Positions 43,301 to 54,259 of a stretch of DNA of 64,000 nt are shown here, one piece after another. Source of the DNA: Odontesthes bonariensis (Eukaryota; Chordata; Actinopteri; Atheriniformes; Atherinopsidae); the NCBI RefSeq assembly GCF_027942865.1, contig NC_134517.1:11448275-11512274 (forward strand). Reading direction: 5' to 3'. Numbering within the stretch: the stretch's first letter is position 1; every line of letters begins with the position of its first letter. Both the position numbers and the translations under genes were made by a program. The notes under the pieces are model-generated. The model had not been told where the DNA came from and did no database searches. It saw nothing but the letters and a program-made list of their open reading frames with translations.

Positions 43301-46300
43301 TTGGAGCTGTTCCGAAGATATTCGAGAGGCGTCTGGCTGCTCTCTTGAGATATTCGGCCATGAAACGGTTTCCTATGGGCAAGCTTATACAGGTACAAAC
43401 TATGCTGCTTATAATTTATTAATTACTCTACACTAGCACTGATAACGTGGAGGTGCGTCGCTTACTTAAAAAAATCCGGGTTACTAATTTTGAATTTTAG
43501 CCGAATCAATAAATAGGCAGCAGGTCTGTGGGCTGTCTGTGGTAGTAGCACGACGATGACGTCAGTAACACCCACTTTACGACAAAAAAATCAAAATTAC
43601 AGTAACCCGGATTTTTTTAAGTAAGCGACGCACCTCCACGTTATCAGTGCTAGTGTACAGTAATTAATAAATTATAAACAGCATAGTTTGTGCCTGTATG
43701 AGCTTGCCCATAGGAAACCGTTTCATGGCCGAATATCTCAAGAGAGCAGCCAGATGCCTCGCGAATATCTTCGGAACAGCTCCAAATGTTCAACAACAAG
43801 CAGGGGTGAGTAGAACATCATGTTATAATGTGAAATCAAGGGCCCAATGTCAAAAAACCGGTCTTATCCTTTAAGGGTTAATACAATAAAGTTCTGTGTG
43901 ACCAATTATTAACGAAGGAATTATTTTTGAAGAATTTTTATTTTTTACAGCCCGTCCCCCCCCCCCGTGGCCCACCACCACACATTGCCTTCACATCTGT
44001 GGGACACACTGAAATGTCTTCTGTAAGCGTCTTCTGTAAGCGTCTTCTGTAAGCGTCTTCTGTAAGCGTCTTCTGTAGGCGTCTTCTGTAAGCGTCTTCT
44101 GTAAGGGTCTTCTGTAAACGTCTTCTGTAGGCGTCTTCTGTAAGCGTCTTCTGTAGGCGTCTTCTGTAAGCGTCTTCTGTAGGCGTCTTCTGTAAGCGTC
44201 TTCTGTAAGGGTCTTCTGTAAACGTCTTCTGTAAGCGTCTTCTGTAAGCGTCTTCTGTAAGCGTCTTCTGTAGGCGTCTTCTGTAAGCGTGTTCTGTAGG
44301 CGTCTTCTGTAAGCGTCTTCTGTAGGCGTCTTCTGTAAGCGTCTTCTGTAAGCGTCTTCTGTAGGCGTCTTCTGTAAGCGTCTTCTGTAAGCGTCTTCTG
44401 TAAGCGTCTTCTGTAAGCGTCTTCTGTTAGCGTCTTCTGTTAGCGTCTTCTGTTAGCGTCTTCTGTAAGCGTCTTCTGTAAGCGTCTTCTGTAAGCGTCT
44501 TCTGTAAACGTCTTCTGTTAGCGTCTTCTGTTAGCGTCTTCTGTAAGCGTCTTCTGTAGGCGTCTTCTGTAAGCGTCTTCTGTAAGCGTCTTCTGTAGGC
44601 GTCTTCTGTAAGCGTCTTCTGTAAGCGTCTTCTGTAAGCGTCTTCTGTAAGCGTCTTCTGTAGGCGTCTTCTGTAAGCGTCTTCTGTAAGCGTCTTCTGT
44701 AAGCGTCTTCTGTAAGCGTCTTCTGTAGGCGTCTTCTGTAGGCATCTTCTGTAGGCGTCTTCTGTAAGCGTCTTCTGTAGGCGTCTTCTGTAGGCGTCTT
44801 CTGTAGGCGTCTTCTGTAGGCGTCTTCTGTAAGCGTCTTCTGTAAACGTCTTCTGTAGGCGTCTTCTGTAAGCGTCTTCTGTAAGCGTCTTCTGTAAGCG
44901 TCTTCTGTAGGAGTCTTCTGTAGGCGTCTTCTGTAAGCGTCTTCTGTAAGCGTCTTCTGTAAGCGTCTTCTGTAGGAGTCTTCTGTAGGCGTCTTCTGTA
45001 AGCGTCTTCTGTAAGTGTCTTCTGTAAGCGTCTTCTGTAAGTGTCTTCTGTAGGCGTCTTCTTCTCCGCCTTCAAAGGAACAGAATTTCTTGTCTCTGTG
45101 ACGTCGGATTCCCCCCCCCCCACACTCATTATATATGCAGGCAACTTTTTGTACAGCAAAAATAGTTTAATCAGTCTTAAAGTTAAACCCTTTTTATTTT
45201 CCATCCACCCATCCATCCATCCATCCATCATCTTCCGCTTCTCCGGGGACGTCCCTGTCCCCGGCCACTTCCTCCAGCTCTTCTGGGGGGACCCCAAGGC
45301 GTTCCCAGGCCAGCCGAGAGACATAAGCTGAGATCCGCTACCATCGCGGGTCCAAATTGCCACTTCATCCCGCGTCGAGCAATGTGAAAGCTTGGCGTAT
45401 TAGGTGATCCGTGAAGCTGAGTTCCGGGGGCGTTGCCTAGTGGCAGAGCGTCACACGAAACACATAAAATGCTGGGCGTGTACAATGACGTAGGCACAAG
45501 CCATGCGTCGGAGGCAGGGTTAAATACACCTCTCTGCATCAAATTTTTCAAACCAACGATGGCGGAACACCTTAAGGACTTGTTTTTGTTGCTGGCTGTT
45601 TGTTCGGTCACGCAAGTGTATGCAGTTCATGGAGCAGAGCACAGCAGAGGTCCATCTTTCACCGTCCCGACATGTGGCGGTAAATAACGTCCTCTGCTCG
45701 GAGGCTGAGGAGCTCGCGGACCTCCTTGTCTCCCCGGTTGGCCATCTTGCAAAATGTCTCGAACTTGCAGAGTAGAACTTGAAGGGAAACTTGTCCTCAC
45801 CTGTCGCTGTTGTTCTGATCAGCTGTCCATCCTGTCTTTTAAACTCCTCACGTGGGAGAACTTGGGGAGGTTGAACACCAGACGAGCAGCAGCTTTCTGA
45901 AGCAGCTCCAAAGGTCTGACGGCAGAAGCCGGGGCGCCAGCAAGGAGCGAGTTGCAGTAGTCCAGGCCTTCCTGTCTTTAGCTATCTGTTTGTCTGTGCT
46001 TTTACTCTTGCTCGATCGCTTTTTTATTTATAGGTTCCTCTTAATGCCTTGAAAAGAGCCTCCGGATATCTGCCTCCTCTCTTTTCTTTTCACTTTCAGA
46101 GTGTTGTCCTTACCCTTCGCACTTCTTGTAATTCTGTTTACATTTCTCTCATACTCATCACCTTTGCTTGCGTCAGTCTTACATTTTATTTCCTTTGCCT
46201 TCTAAGCTGTCTTTGCTTTCCCAGTTAGCTAACTTATATAGCTAAAACAAAAGGAGACCTGTTTGCTGATGAGGTCTCATTTTTCTTTTCTTTTATCTAA

Positions 46301-49300
46301 CGGTTTGGGTTAATTTCTTGGCCTTTTTTTCACAAGTAAAATCTCACAGATCGTTCAAATAAATTAAGTGCTTTTTCTATAAATGTGCTGTATGTATTTT
46401 TGGGACAAAAGGGCATTCTTGGAGTAAGAAATAGAAAATTAATATTAAGGTGCATTTTGGCCAAAAGCATCCAGAACTTAAATGCTCTGAGTTTAAGGAG
46501 GAAGTGCGCCTGACCTCACTTAAAATCTACTCATGTTACACATTCAGACAGGATTTTGGATAGTTTTATTTGTGTGCTTTAACATAAATTTTGTGAACCA
46601 GTCATAAGTTCATATGTTATCGTGACTTATTTGTCACAACGTTGTCTTCCCACCCGTTTGAAGAGGGCATGAATGCCTGAGTTGGAATGTTGTGTTGAAA
46701 AACAGTGACAGGATTTCTGTGGTTCAACTTTAAGTTAAAGCAATACTATGTAACATTTCTACCTTAAAATAACAGCTTGAAAAAAATTGTGCGGCTAGAA
46801 TGAGTTTTAAGATTACAATTGGCCTGTCTCCTATGCCCTTCGGGGGTCTGAGTTGGAATAACTGCGCTATTTAACTTTGCTGGACCGGCTCGGGAGCTGA
46901 GCGGAAGTACTTCGACTTGCTTTCTGGCACACCTACCGCAAAAACAAATAGACCCTCTCACGCTCCCAGGTACATTTGATTAATCTTACCTTCTCGGTCG
47001 ACATAGCTTGCACCTTCTGACTCCTCGCCGGTTCGTCAACAAACGTGAAACGTGAAAGGTGTTGTATTTACGACAGTGTAACTGTACATTACCTCCAAGC
47101 CTGTAGGGGGAGCTCCATAATGGGCTTTTTGAGAAGTTACATTGTATTGCTTTAAAAGGTTTTTACAGGCGATGGTGGAAATTAGATTCGAGACGACTGA
47201 GACAAAAAGACAGAAATGAAATGCTGTCAGAAATATAACTTCCTCTCCGGGTTGATTTGGAAGAAAATATTTCCCATGGAACATCATTAGGCCCCTGGTT
47301 CCAGTGGGAGTAAAGAACAGGATTGGAGAAAGGACCCTCTAAAAGACCTGATTAGGTTGGATTTTTCAGTAGTAATAGAAATCTAACTTTTGACCAACGT
47401 GTATTGTTAAGAGGAGTACTGGTTCTAATATAATTTGTCTCATTTGGCAAAACTGTAAGTCTCAGTTAGGGAGCTGCCTGTTAAATAGCTAAAATTATGC
47501 ACAGACCTCCAATTAGGAAGGTGGAAAGGAGATTGTACAAAAACCTCCTCTGAGTGTCCTTTGGTTTCATGATTCGATTGATTCATTTCAAATATATGAA
47601 TTGGAATAAAAATAGAAAAGTCACCTCATAACAGACACGTTCATAAGTCATTTTTTCCAAGTCTCAAGTCTTTATGTTTGAGTCCAAGTCAAGTCTGAAG
47701 TCTTTGAGGACCAATAACAAGTCAAGTCTCAAGTCTTTGTTCGAGTCTCAAATGACTGAAGAAATCGTAACTTAAGTTACGTTTGAAATGAACACTCGGG
47801 CAGCTAAATGTCAACTAGTCAACCTGGAATTTTATCAGGTGTCCCTAAAATTGTAAAAGTAGGCTATTTTAAAACAGCAACTAGATTAACGTTAAGCTAC
47901 ATCCACGTAAACTTAGCTTAGCAATTCATTTGGTAAATGTTAACCTCGGCTACTTAACCAAAGTCCTTCCCAAATTTCACAGGCTGCTGCAGATAAATCA
48001 GCAACGCTGTGGAGTGAACAATGAAGCTATGATCAGTTCACAACACTGTTTACTTTGATTAGTTTGCTAGTCTCTTTGTAATGTGAAAGTTTCCCTTTCA
48101 CGTTACAAAGAGACTGACCTGTCCTTGTGCGTTCTCAGGTGCCTGATGAAGTTGGACGTAGTTGAGCCGGCATCATTTAGCCTGATACCACACACTTTGC
48201 AAATGGCCGTTTGCTTCTTTGCTGTCTGCGCGAACGCTTTATAACCAAATGTGACAACATGTGGCACAGTTCCAGACTAGAAATGCACTCAGAGAGTGCA
48301 AACCTCCGCCAATGAAGCTTTGTTTTATAAGCGCATTTTTTTTATCCACCCATATATTGTAGTGAATGGTCTGAAACGATTTACGTCGTAGTCCACCACG
48401 TCCGAGAGAAAGCGATGCGTCTGCTTAAACTTGTGCATAGATTCAGCTGGCTCGTGTTCCGATTGAGGTTTACAAAGTTAAGATGCTATCTTTCAGATGC
48501 GACTTCTCAGAAACGGCAAAGACGGCTTCCATTTGTGTTTACCTTCCCCCCTGCGCAGTTAGTGTAAGCTTTCCCCCTGCGCACCCCCTCCTACCCCTCC
48601 CTCAACGACAACGAAACAACCAAGCCCCGCCACCTTGTGGCAGGTCGCAAGATTGCAGCACGAACAGACAAACATCCAGACCAACAGACTCGGGCGATCA
48701 CATAACCTCCTTGGCGGAGGTAATAATAAGCTTGACGCTGCCATGGTTACAGTAGTTGTGATATCAGTGGCTGCACGCACGCATGAGGCTATGCAATAAT
48801 TTCATGAAATGAAGATGGTTTACGAGTCCCAATCCTCGAGTCCAAGTCAATTCTCAAGTCTTTTGAGGGCAAGTCTGAAGTCAAGTCTGAAGTCTTTGTT
48901 TGTGCGACTTAAGTGTGACTCGAGTTGAGTCATGCGACTTGAGTTCCCATCTCCGCCTCATAACAAACTAAGCATTATCTGCAAATTTCTCTGTGCAAAA
49001 AAAGGTGCTTAACAAGTTCTGAAAAAACAAACCAGAACCTGAAACCAGCGACAACCCTCTCTGTTTTGTACCCTTCCTTTCATATTTAGTCTCACTGCAC
49101 CAGCCACTCTTTTTGTCCCTGCTACGTTCTGCTATATGCAAAAGATTTGTTCTTTTCTCAAGTTCCAAATGAAATATTAGGCCGAGGAACTTTTCTGGCA
49201 GAGCGGTGCCACTGCAGTGCCTCGTTAAAAAGCCAGAGACCTGGAAATGTTAGCTTTCTGTGTATATTGGTGCACTGTTCAAACTGCTCTGATTCTTTGG

Positions 49301-52300
49301 ACACTGTAGTTGATCCTCACTTTTGAGGAAACATTTTTATAGAAGCCCGGCATAGGAATAGTTAACGGAGAAAGTATTCATGAGCTGTGCACCTCGAATG
49401 AAACCTCCCAACACACTGGGTGATACATAGAACCTTGCTTGCAGCCACTGATGACCTTTTGTCGACCTTACCTTGTCTTTTCAGCTCCACTCTCAACTCC
49501 TTGTTCTTATTTTGTCTCAACAGAAGTTGCAGATCTCGAAGCCAATCTCCCTAGTAAGTATGCATGCCATACACTTCCAAACCTTCACGTGACTTCAACT
49601 GACATCTGATTTAATAGGCCATCGATTTCAACTACACTTTAGATTCCTCTGTTGTCTGAGCTAAGGAATATGCAGGGAGAGAAAAGAAAGAGCTCACAGA
49701 TGCGCTTTATTTTTCGTCCTTGGCGAGCTGCTTTCAGAATTGTAAATGCAAATCCCCATGATGCTGTTCAACCATAATCTTTTTTAACAGTTAATTAATC
49801 AAATTTATCATTCATTCTGTTTTTCATTCAATAATCGTGTTTGTTTTGTAACTAAATGTAATTGTATATGCCAAAAGCTATTCCCTAAGTCTTTGATGAT
49901 TTCATAGCTGGAAAACTCCTTCTACAATTCAGTTAATCAAAGTTTAATGTTGGATTTGCATTTAAAGCACACAGCAGCACATAAATCTTGCTGTATTAAG
50001 CAGGAAATGAGTTCTGGTACTAAATATAAACATCTGTGCTGTGGGTCTACAGAGGCCTAATGTTTTATTTCTTCCCTGTGGAGGTACTTGCACCCCAGCT
50101 ACTGCAGAGCACCTGCTTTTATCTTAGATAACCCTCAGCGTGTCAGATCTTTATCCGGCTGTTGTCTGCTTATTAGCATGCAGAGCAGCAGAGGTCATTA
50201 TGATTGCTTGAGCTGAGCTCAGTATGCTGCGTTTGCCCGTGTTGTTGTGGAAAACCGGGTTCGTGGGAAACCTATGTAGCACACAGTCGTAATTACAAGT
50301 TTTGTGTGAAATATTTCTCGTATCACTCGTGTTCCAGAGAAGAAAGACGCAGCTCAGAGTGATATTTCAGCAGGAGACGCAGTGATTGTTACCTTTACTT
50401 TGCCTGACTTCATACAGACAGCGTGAACCCAAGAAATTGTATTTTTTTTTTTGCTTGCCAACTTCATATTACTACACTTCCATTTCTATATTTCAGACCA
50501 GCAACATGTCTTAAAAGATTTGGGACAGGAAACCTTTTACCACTTTGTATTGTTGCCATTCATTCTAATAACGATTAGAAGGTGTTTGGGGATAGAGGTG
50601 AAAGTGTTTCATCAATTGGGCATTTCAGGTGTTATTTTTTCCCATTCCCCCTACGAACATGTCCAAAGGTGCACAACCGTAAGGGTTTGTCCATTTCATG
50701 AAAGGGCTTTTGTAGCAACTCATGATTACAGTCTCCTTTTTATACAACCTTTTCAAACACTATTACATTTTTATTTTTATTTCAGTTTACTAACTCTAAA
50801 TTTCTCAAATTTCTTGGAATGTGTTGCAGGCTTCAAATGCAACAATGAATTAAGCTGACAAATTAAGCTGACTTAAAAAAAAAAAAAGAAGAACATTTTG
50901 TGTTCTTTGTAAATGTAAGAATCAATATCTTCCATACTGTCCCAGGTTTTCTGATTCAGAGTTGTTCAATGCTGCTTTGGTTTTCATTAGACCACAGTTT
51001 GCTATTGCAGCTATGTGTGGTGAATCTTAACTTGTCACATTACTCTGATGGATGACTGCTATTGTTGGTCGATGGGAATAAGAGCCAAGGGAAAAGGTGG
51101 CTACATGTTGGAAAGGAACAGTGGTGGTGTTGAAACACCGCAACAGGCACTTTACTTTTGTTCTTAGGAAAGCTTCTTCTTTAAGCTTTTCTTACTACAA
51201 TAATAGAACAAGTAAAATGTAGACATTTGGTTTTTGTGCAACAAGAAACATCTGATTCCCAGTTTGGGAGTTCTGTTAACAGGACAACTGCATGAAAGGT
51301 TCACAGCAACCACACTACAAATAAAGACTTCATTTTCACTTGAATTACTCCGGTCCGTTCTTGAGCTTCCAACTAAAAGAACCGAATCTAACACAGTGTA
51401 TTAAGAGCATGGTTTCATTCTAAATTGATTTTATTTCCAGTAGAGCAGCATTGTCAAAAGACAGGATGTAGTTAAACAGGGACGGGGACTTAAAAGGCAA
51501 ATTGAAGGCAAATGAGGAGGTATTCAAAGCTGGCAACCCTACAAAGTGTGGCTTTGTTGTCCAGGTAAAAGCAATGAAGAGTTTCACTTTAACATGCTGT
51601 TATGTTTTTAGATGTGTGTCGGATTCTTTGTGCATCATTATTTAACTGTTTTAATTTACACACATGCACTGTACATTATGCTTACTGGACAAAACCGGAG
51701 CTAATATTTATTTAAAAGCTGAAGAAGGAAAGCAGATGTAGTAAGGACTCTGAGTTTGAGAGAATCCTCCCTCCATATAGCCAGTCTCATCTCAGGATTA
51801 ACAAACACTGGGTCAGTCACCGTGGTGATAAAATAAATGTATAAATGGTACTTGCCACATGTTGATGCACTGTATTCAGGTCGATGATGAATCAAATGTA
51901 ATGGTGTGAATGTACTGATTACTGTTTCTTTCTGTGTTTTTTAAGATGAATGTGTCGATTCGCATACTTGAGTCTAACATAGTGTCTCTGCTCGTGATGT
52001 ACCCGTTTCTGTGCTGAATCCTTGTAACTGAACTCAGTGAGCACACTCAAAGTTAATTGAATAATCTCTGATCAGCTATTCTAGTTTCCTCCTCAGGTTT
52101 AATTAACTCAGAGCTGCTGGCTCAGACAGATTAAGCTTAATGTTTAAGTAGATTAAAAAAGGTATCACACATAAAGTATGAAAAAAAAAAAAAATAGATA
52201 AAAAAAAGCCAGAAACTCAGTTGCTTTTGATGTTGCATGCAGTACCTGTCCTGTGACACCAGGGGGGACTATTGTGCCTGTACTTTCAGTGCAAACAGTA

Positions 52301-52538
52301 TGAATAAACTGTGGCTTATGATGGATTTAGTGATAATACAGTAAGTGATTGATTTTAATGCCACAAAGGCAGAGAACATAAAGCAGTTGTAGACTTTCAT
52401 ACAGCTGCTTCTGGCTCAAACATCTGACCCTAAAATCTGCTAACTGCCACTCTCTCATTCTTTTCTGTGCAGGTACATGCAAAGCCAGTTTCCCAGATGA
52501 AAATAAGCTGCATCATTTTCAGCTGGCAGTTTCTCCTG
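40203..52538 (+). CDS. ube2f: NEDD8-conjugating E2 enzyme UBE2F, 5' part
   Basis: Three coding exons, 40203-40317, 49524-49553 and 52473-52538 (211 nt, 70 codons plus one base), encode [15 protein letters not shown]..., then [10 protein letters not shown], then [22 protein letters not shown]. This is the N-terminal tail and first strands of UBE2F, which accepts NEDD8 from UBA3-NAE1 and, with RBX2, passes it to CUL5. The MLTLASKLK tail is the UBA3-binding segment. The family is about 185 aa, so the UBC core with the catalytic Cys is still to come. The next expected codons (starting DEGYYQ in known relatives) were not found up to 64000, so the rest probably lies downstream. The 5' UTR joins exon 40136-40317. 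Introns of about 9.2 kb and 2.9 kb hold a split minisatellite and many transposons. Confidence 0.9.
40583..41572. repeat. 13-bp minisatellite, left part
   Basis: Tandem copies of the 13-mer CTTCTGTAAGCGT with variants (AAACGT, AGGCGT, AGGGGT, GGAAGC) for about 985 bp, roughly 75 units, starting about 265 bp after ube2f coding exon 1. It ends abruptly at a unit variant, TGTAAATG, where a transposon begins. The array continues with the same unit at 44012. On the minus strand no frame contains a stop, which yields long false ORFs (up to 459 codons). Confidence 0.95.
41748..41996 (+). CDS. MADF/Myb-SANT-like domain protein in the transposon
   Basis: From the Met at 41748 (an upstream Met is at 41721) the protein reads [20 protein letters not shown], then [15 protein letters not shown], then [18 protein letters not shown]. 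This is the complete three-helix MADF pattern, with Leu/Tyr in helix 1, Trp in helix 2 and the W-K-x-L-R-D-x-Y recognition helix. The ORF ends soon after, with no downstream transposase recognised. It could be the first exon of a longer protein, or the DNA-binding partner protein of this transposon. The position inside exact transposon ends argues against a host gene. Confidence 0.65.
   Translation: MDRCETRLSEEVRLYRQLYETAVKQHREHVNSPYWCREIGRTLGKEGEFCKNVWKKLRDRYVKAKNRAETLLMPGVSNLPLF
43216..43870. mobile_element. TTAA-flanked palindromic element, family D, nested
   Basis: TTAA at 43212-43215 and 43871-43874, with ends AGGATAAGACCGTTTTTTTG and AGGATAAGACCGGTTTTTTG. The inverted arms are over 250 bp (TTCACATTATAACATGATG, GTGGAGGTGCGTCGCTTAC and their complements), with a short central loop near 43510-43590 that contains TGACGTCA (43557-43564). 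Length is 655 bp. It lies inside the 41573-44011 transposon. Confidence 0.85.
44012..45062. repeat. 13-bp minisatellite, right part
   Basis: About 1050 bp (about 80 units) of the same 13-mer CTTCTGTAAGCGT, with more GTAGGCGT and GTTAGCGT variants than the left part and occasional GTGTT or CATCTT changes. It begins with the TSD copy AAATG. The 281-codon minus-strand ORF over it is a product of the repeat. Confidence 0.95.
45190..45345. repeat. RTE-type LINE 3'-tail fragment
   Basis: Tandem CCATCCATCCATC units followed by TCTTCCGCTTCTCCGGGGAC and CCAGGCCAGCCGAGAGACAT are the standard reverse-complement tail of fish RTE/Rex3-like elements. Confidence 0.65.
45405..46735. other. ube2f intron DNA with uncertain repeat fragments
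   Basis: About 45840-45965 (GGTTGAACACCAGACGAGCA, GAGTTGCAGTAGTCCAGGC) resembles retroelement 3'-region text. The rest of the interval has no recognised feature. Edges are not visible. Confidence 0.3.
46739..47151. mobile_element. TTAA-flanked MITE, family E
   Basis: TTAA at 46735-46738 and 47152-47155, with inverted ends AGCAATACTATGTAAC and AGCAATACAATGTAAC. The 413-bp interior has no recognised coding sequence. The word TATGTAA after about 8 bp is shared with family A ends. Confidence 0.8.
48069..48116. repeat. Short perfect-type hairpin
   Basis: AGTCTCTTTGTAATGTGAAAG and its near-exact complement CTTTCACGTTACAAAGAGACT are separated by only a few bases. It lies at the donor end of the BED finger exon in the hAT element, and one arm contains that exon's last bases. 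Confidence 0.7.
48108..48240 (-). pseudogene. BED-type zinc finger exon of a hAT transposase
   Basis: On the minus strand the translation is [19 protein letters not shown] followed by [14 protein letters not shown]. It has the C-x2-C and H-x3-H spacing and the conserved N-F-x-x-H-L of BED fingers, the DNA-binding domain at the N-terminus of hAT transposases. No catalytic region was found nearby, so it is a leftover exon. Too short to stand out as an ORF. Confidence 0.6.
48300..48722. repeat. Nested inverted-repeat element
   Basis: GTGCAAACCTCCGCCAATG at the left is matched inverted by CCTTGGCGGAGGTAATAA at the right. The 11-bp core ACCTCCGCCAA is a familiar terminal word of a fish repeat. 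No clear TSD. It is nested within the hAT-like element at 47634-48955. Confidence 0.45.
48966..49523. other. ube2f intron DNA, nothing recognised
   Basis: Runs up to the second coding exon; the last 50 bases are pyrimidine-rich as expected before a 3' splice site. Confidence 0.4.
49524..49553 (+). CDS. ube2f: ube2f coding exon 2 (30 bp micro-exon)
   Basis: Acceptor TCTCAACAG ends at 49523 and donor GTAAGTATG begins at 49554, a near-perfect consensus. With the last base of exon 1 it encodes [10 protein letters not shown] and ends in phase 2. The matching segment in UBE2F relatives is EVAELEANLP. The small size is offset by strong splice sites. Confidence 0.88.
50440..50990. repeat. Decayed DNA-transposon-like repeat
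   Basis: Segments such as AGGTGTTTGGGGATAGAGG and TTCCCATTCCCCCTACGAAC follow the order of a widespread fish repeat that carries a Tc1/Kolobok-like internal text, with many changes. No intact end or TSD. The family is uncertain. Confidence 0.35.
52473..52538 (+). CDS. ube2f: ube2f coding exon 3
   Basis: Acceptor TTTCTGTGCAG ends at 52472; donor GTAAGAGC begins at 52539. It encodes [22 protein letters not shown], the first two strands of the UBC fold, and ends in phase 1. It is the last exon of the gene that I can find in the window. Confidence 0.88.
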
Positions 52539-52559
52539 GTAAGAGCAAGTAAAAGATTA

Positions 52560-53875
52560 TCCCGTCACTTACATAACGACTTTGTCACGTGGTTTATAAA
52601 AAAAAAAGTTAGATTCAGTTAAAACCATTTTGCCCTCTTTTTTTTTTTTTCCAACTCTAATATTGCCCACACATTTCGCATCCATATAATTATGGTTCTT
52701 CATGTTTTTCTCCATGTTATCTTTATATCATGTTAAACCCAGCAGTACAATGTAAAACCTTAACTTAAGAAGTACAAAATGAGGATGTCGGCTCAAATTT
52801 AGTGCAACAAAGATTTACTGTAGTAGAGGTGGAGGGATTTCTCTATTTCTCTTTGTCCTAAAGTATTCACTTTGAATGCCACTTTTAGCCACCATTGTAT
52901 TCCTGAATTACTGTTGCACTTTCATTAATCCCAAAGTCCATGCTGCTTGCTCAGCAGTGTTCCAAGCTAAGTGGGCTGCCTGTTGAGTATTGTACAACAC
53001 AAACACTCTGGTGGGGAATTACACAAGTGGGAGAGGCTCTAATGCCTCTTACTTCCTGTTCCCAACCTGTCACACACAAACTTTTACCTTCCCATCACCT
53101 TCATTTAGAATAAGTGGCAAACATTGTATGCATAATAGTGCACTTTACAAATGCTATAAACTGAGACAAATGTAAAGCATTTTTCTGTTGTGTGTAGAGA
53201 AAATGCTTATTTTAATTTAATTAATGAAACATTTCTCATACTATTTAGATTGCATCCATAAATACCAGATAAACTTAAATCTTGGGGAAAATGGGTCCTT
53301 GCTTCTCTTATTCTGAGTTACTGGATATTTGGATCTTGTTTTGTTCTTTTTTCTGTCATTGCTAATAACATTTTACTAGGTAGAGATAAAGACAGACAGG
53401 GACTCAAACACAAGTGCTCAAATGATCTTAGAAGGACGAAACAAATATTGTGTTATTTTTATTATTCAATAACACAGGCCCTTGTTAATAACCTCCTTTA
53501 GCACAGAAAACTGCAGAGACAAACAACCAGTACCAGAACAGTACGTCAGAGCTGACCTATGTGAAATGGAATGGTTCATACAAAGGACAGATGTAATGTT
53601 GCTGGTCCCTTCAGATAACTGTTATTGTATTTTGTCACCATTTGTCATTTGGCAAAACATTTGAAACACACTTTGTCTGTTATTAGCTTGCTTTACTCTA
53701 ACTTGTTTTAAATTAAAGGGATTCCAGCTCACTTCTTTATTCTAGGTAAATATTTTCTTAATAAGTTCAGCAGTCGGGGAACTAATTCAAGCATTAAAAG
53801 GGACTTGATGACTTCATTTACCCTTCCCTGTTAATATATGTTCAAAGCACATAGTCTTTCCCATTTGAAAAATCC
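52560..53875. other. ube2f intron DNA, nothing recognised
   Basis: No exon matching the next part of UBE2F and no transposon ends were found. The ORFs present are short and unremarkable. Confidence 0.35.
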
Positions 53876-53881
53876 TCTTAA

Positions 53882-54246
53882 AGGTGGGGTGTGAGATCTT
53901 GGAAAAACGGTTCCTGCAAGCTATATTTTTGAAAATACACAACCTTGCCTCTCCCTTCAGCCCACTCCTCGAAACCACGCCTTCAAAACACATGAACGAG
54001 TCACGAGTCTGTGAACGCGCAGGGGGGAGGGGGGCTGACGGTTGATTGCCGTGTCAGAATCCAATAGAAGTAACTCATCATTACGTCTATTGGTCAGACA
54101 TTTCCTCTTGCTACACCCTCTACAATGGACTAAAATATATATATATTTTTTCCAAACATTCTATTTTAGTGGGTGCAATGGGGTCGTGAGGAGGTTTTCG
54201 GACAATATGATAAAAAGTGCTCCATAAAACATCTCATACCCCACCT
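53882..54246. mobile_element. TTAA-flanked MITE, family F
   Basis: TTAA at 53878-53881 and 54247-54250, with inverted ends AGGTGGGGTGTGAGAT and AGGTGGGGTATGAGAT. Length is 365 bp. An internal pair, CCAATAGA and TCTATTGG (around 54061 and 54086), forms a small hairpin. Confidence 0.82.
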
Positions 54247-54259
54247 TTAATTTACCTCA

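Larger units (their letters stand above)
41573..44011. mobile_element. DNA transposon with 5-bp TSD inserted in the minisatellite
   Basis: The left end is CAGTGTTTCCCACACATAAG and the right end, inverted, is CAGTGTGTCCCACAGATGTG. Both flanks are AAATG (41568-41572, 44012-44016), and the joined flanks restore a minisatellite variant unit, TGTAAATGTCTTCTG, seen intact near 41242. Length is 2439 bp. It contains a MADF-domain ORF (41748-41996), TGACGTCA at 41636 and 42216, an inverted pair (CATGGTTGCCGCGTCTG near 41600 and its complement near 42243), and a nested TTAA palindrome (43216-43870). The CAG...CTG ends resemble hAT, but the 5-bp TSD is shorter than the usual 8 bp. Confidence 0.82.
47634..48955. 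mobile_element. hAT-type element carrying a BED finger exon
   Basis: It is flanked by CCTCATAACA on both sides (47624-47633, 48956-48965), compatible with an 8-bp TSD plus chance identity. The right end, inverted, begins CGGAGATGGGAACTCAAGTC, a known start of fish hAT-type repeats, with CAAGTC-rich subterminal repeats on both sides (47655-47755, 48830-48900). The left terminal few bases are degraded. The interior holds a BED zinc finger on the minus strand and a nested repeat bounded by ACCTCCGCCAA and TTGGCGGAGGT. Confidence 0.65.

Noticed and set aside
40583..45062. CRISPR-like regular repeats
   Set aside because: Units are 13 bp, directly abutting without spacers, in a vertebrate intron; this is a minisatellite.
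44518..45363. 281-codon minus-strand ORF ending in the second array
   Set aside because: Same minisatellite artefact joined to LINE-tail sequence at its N-terminus.
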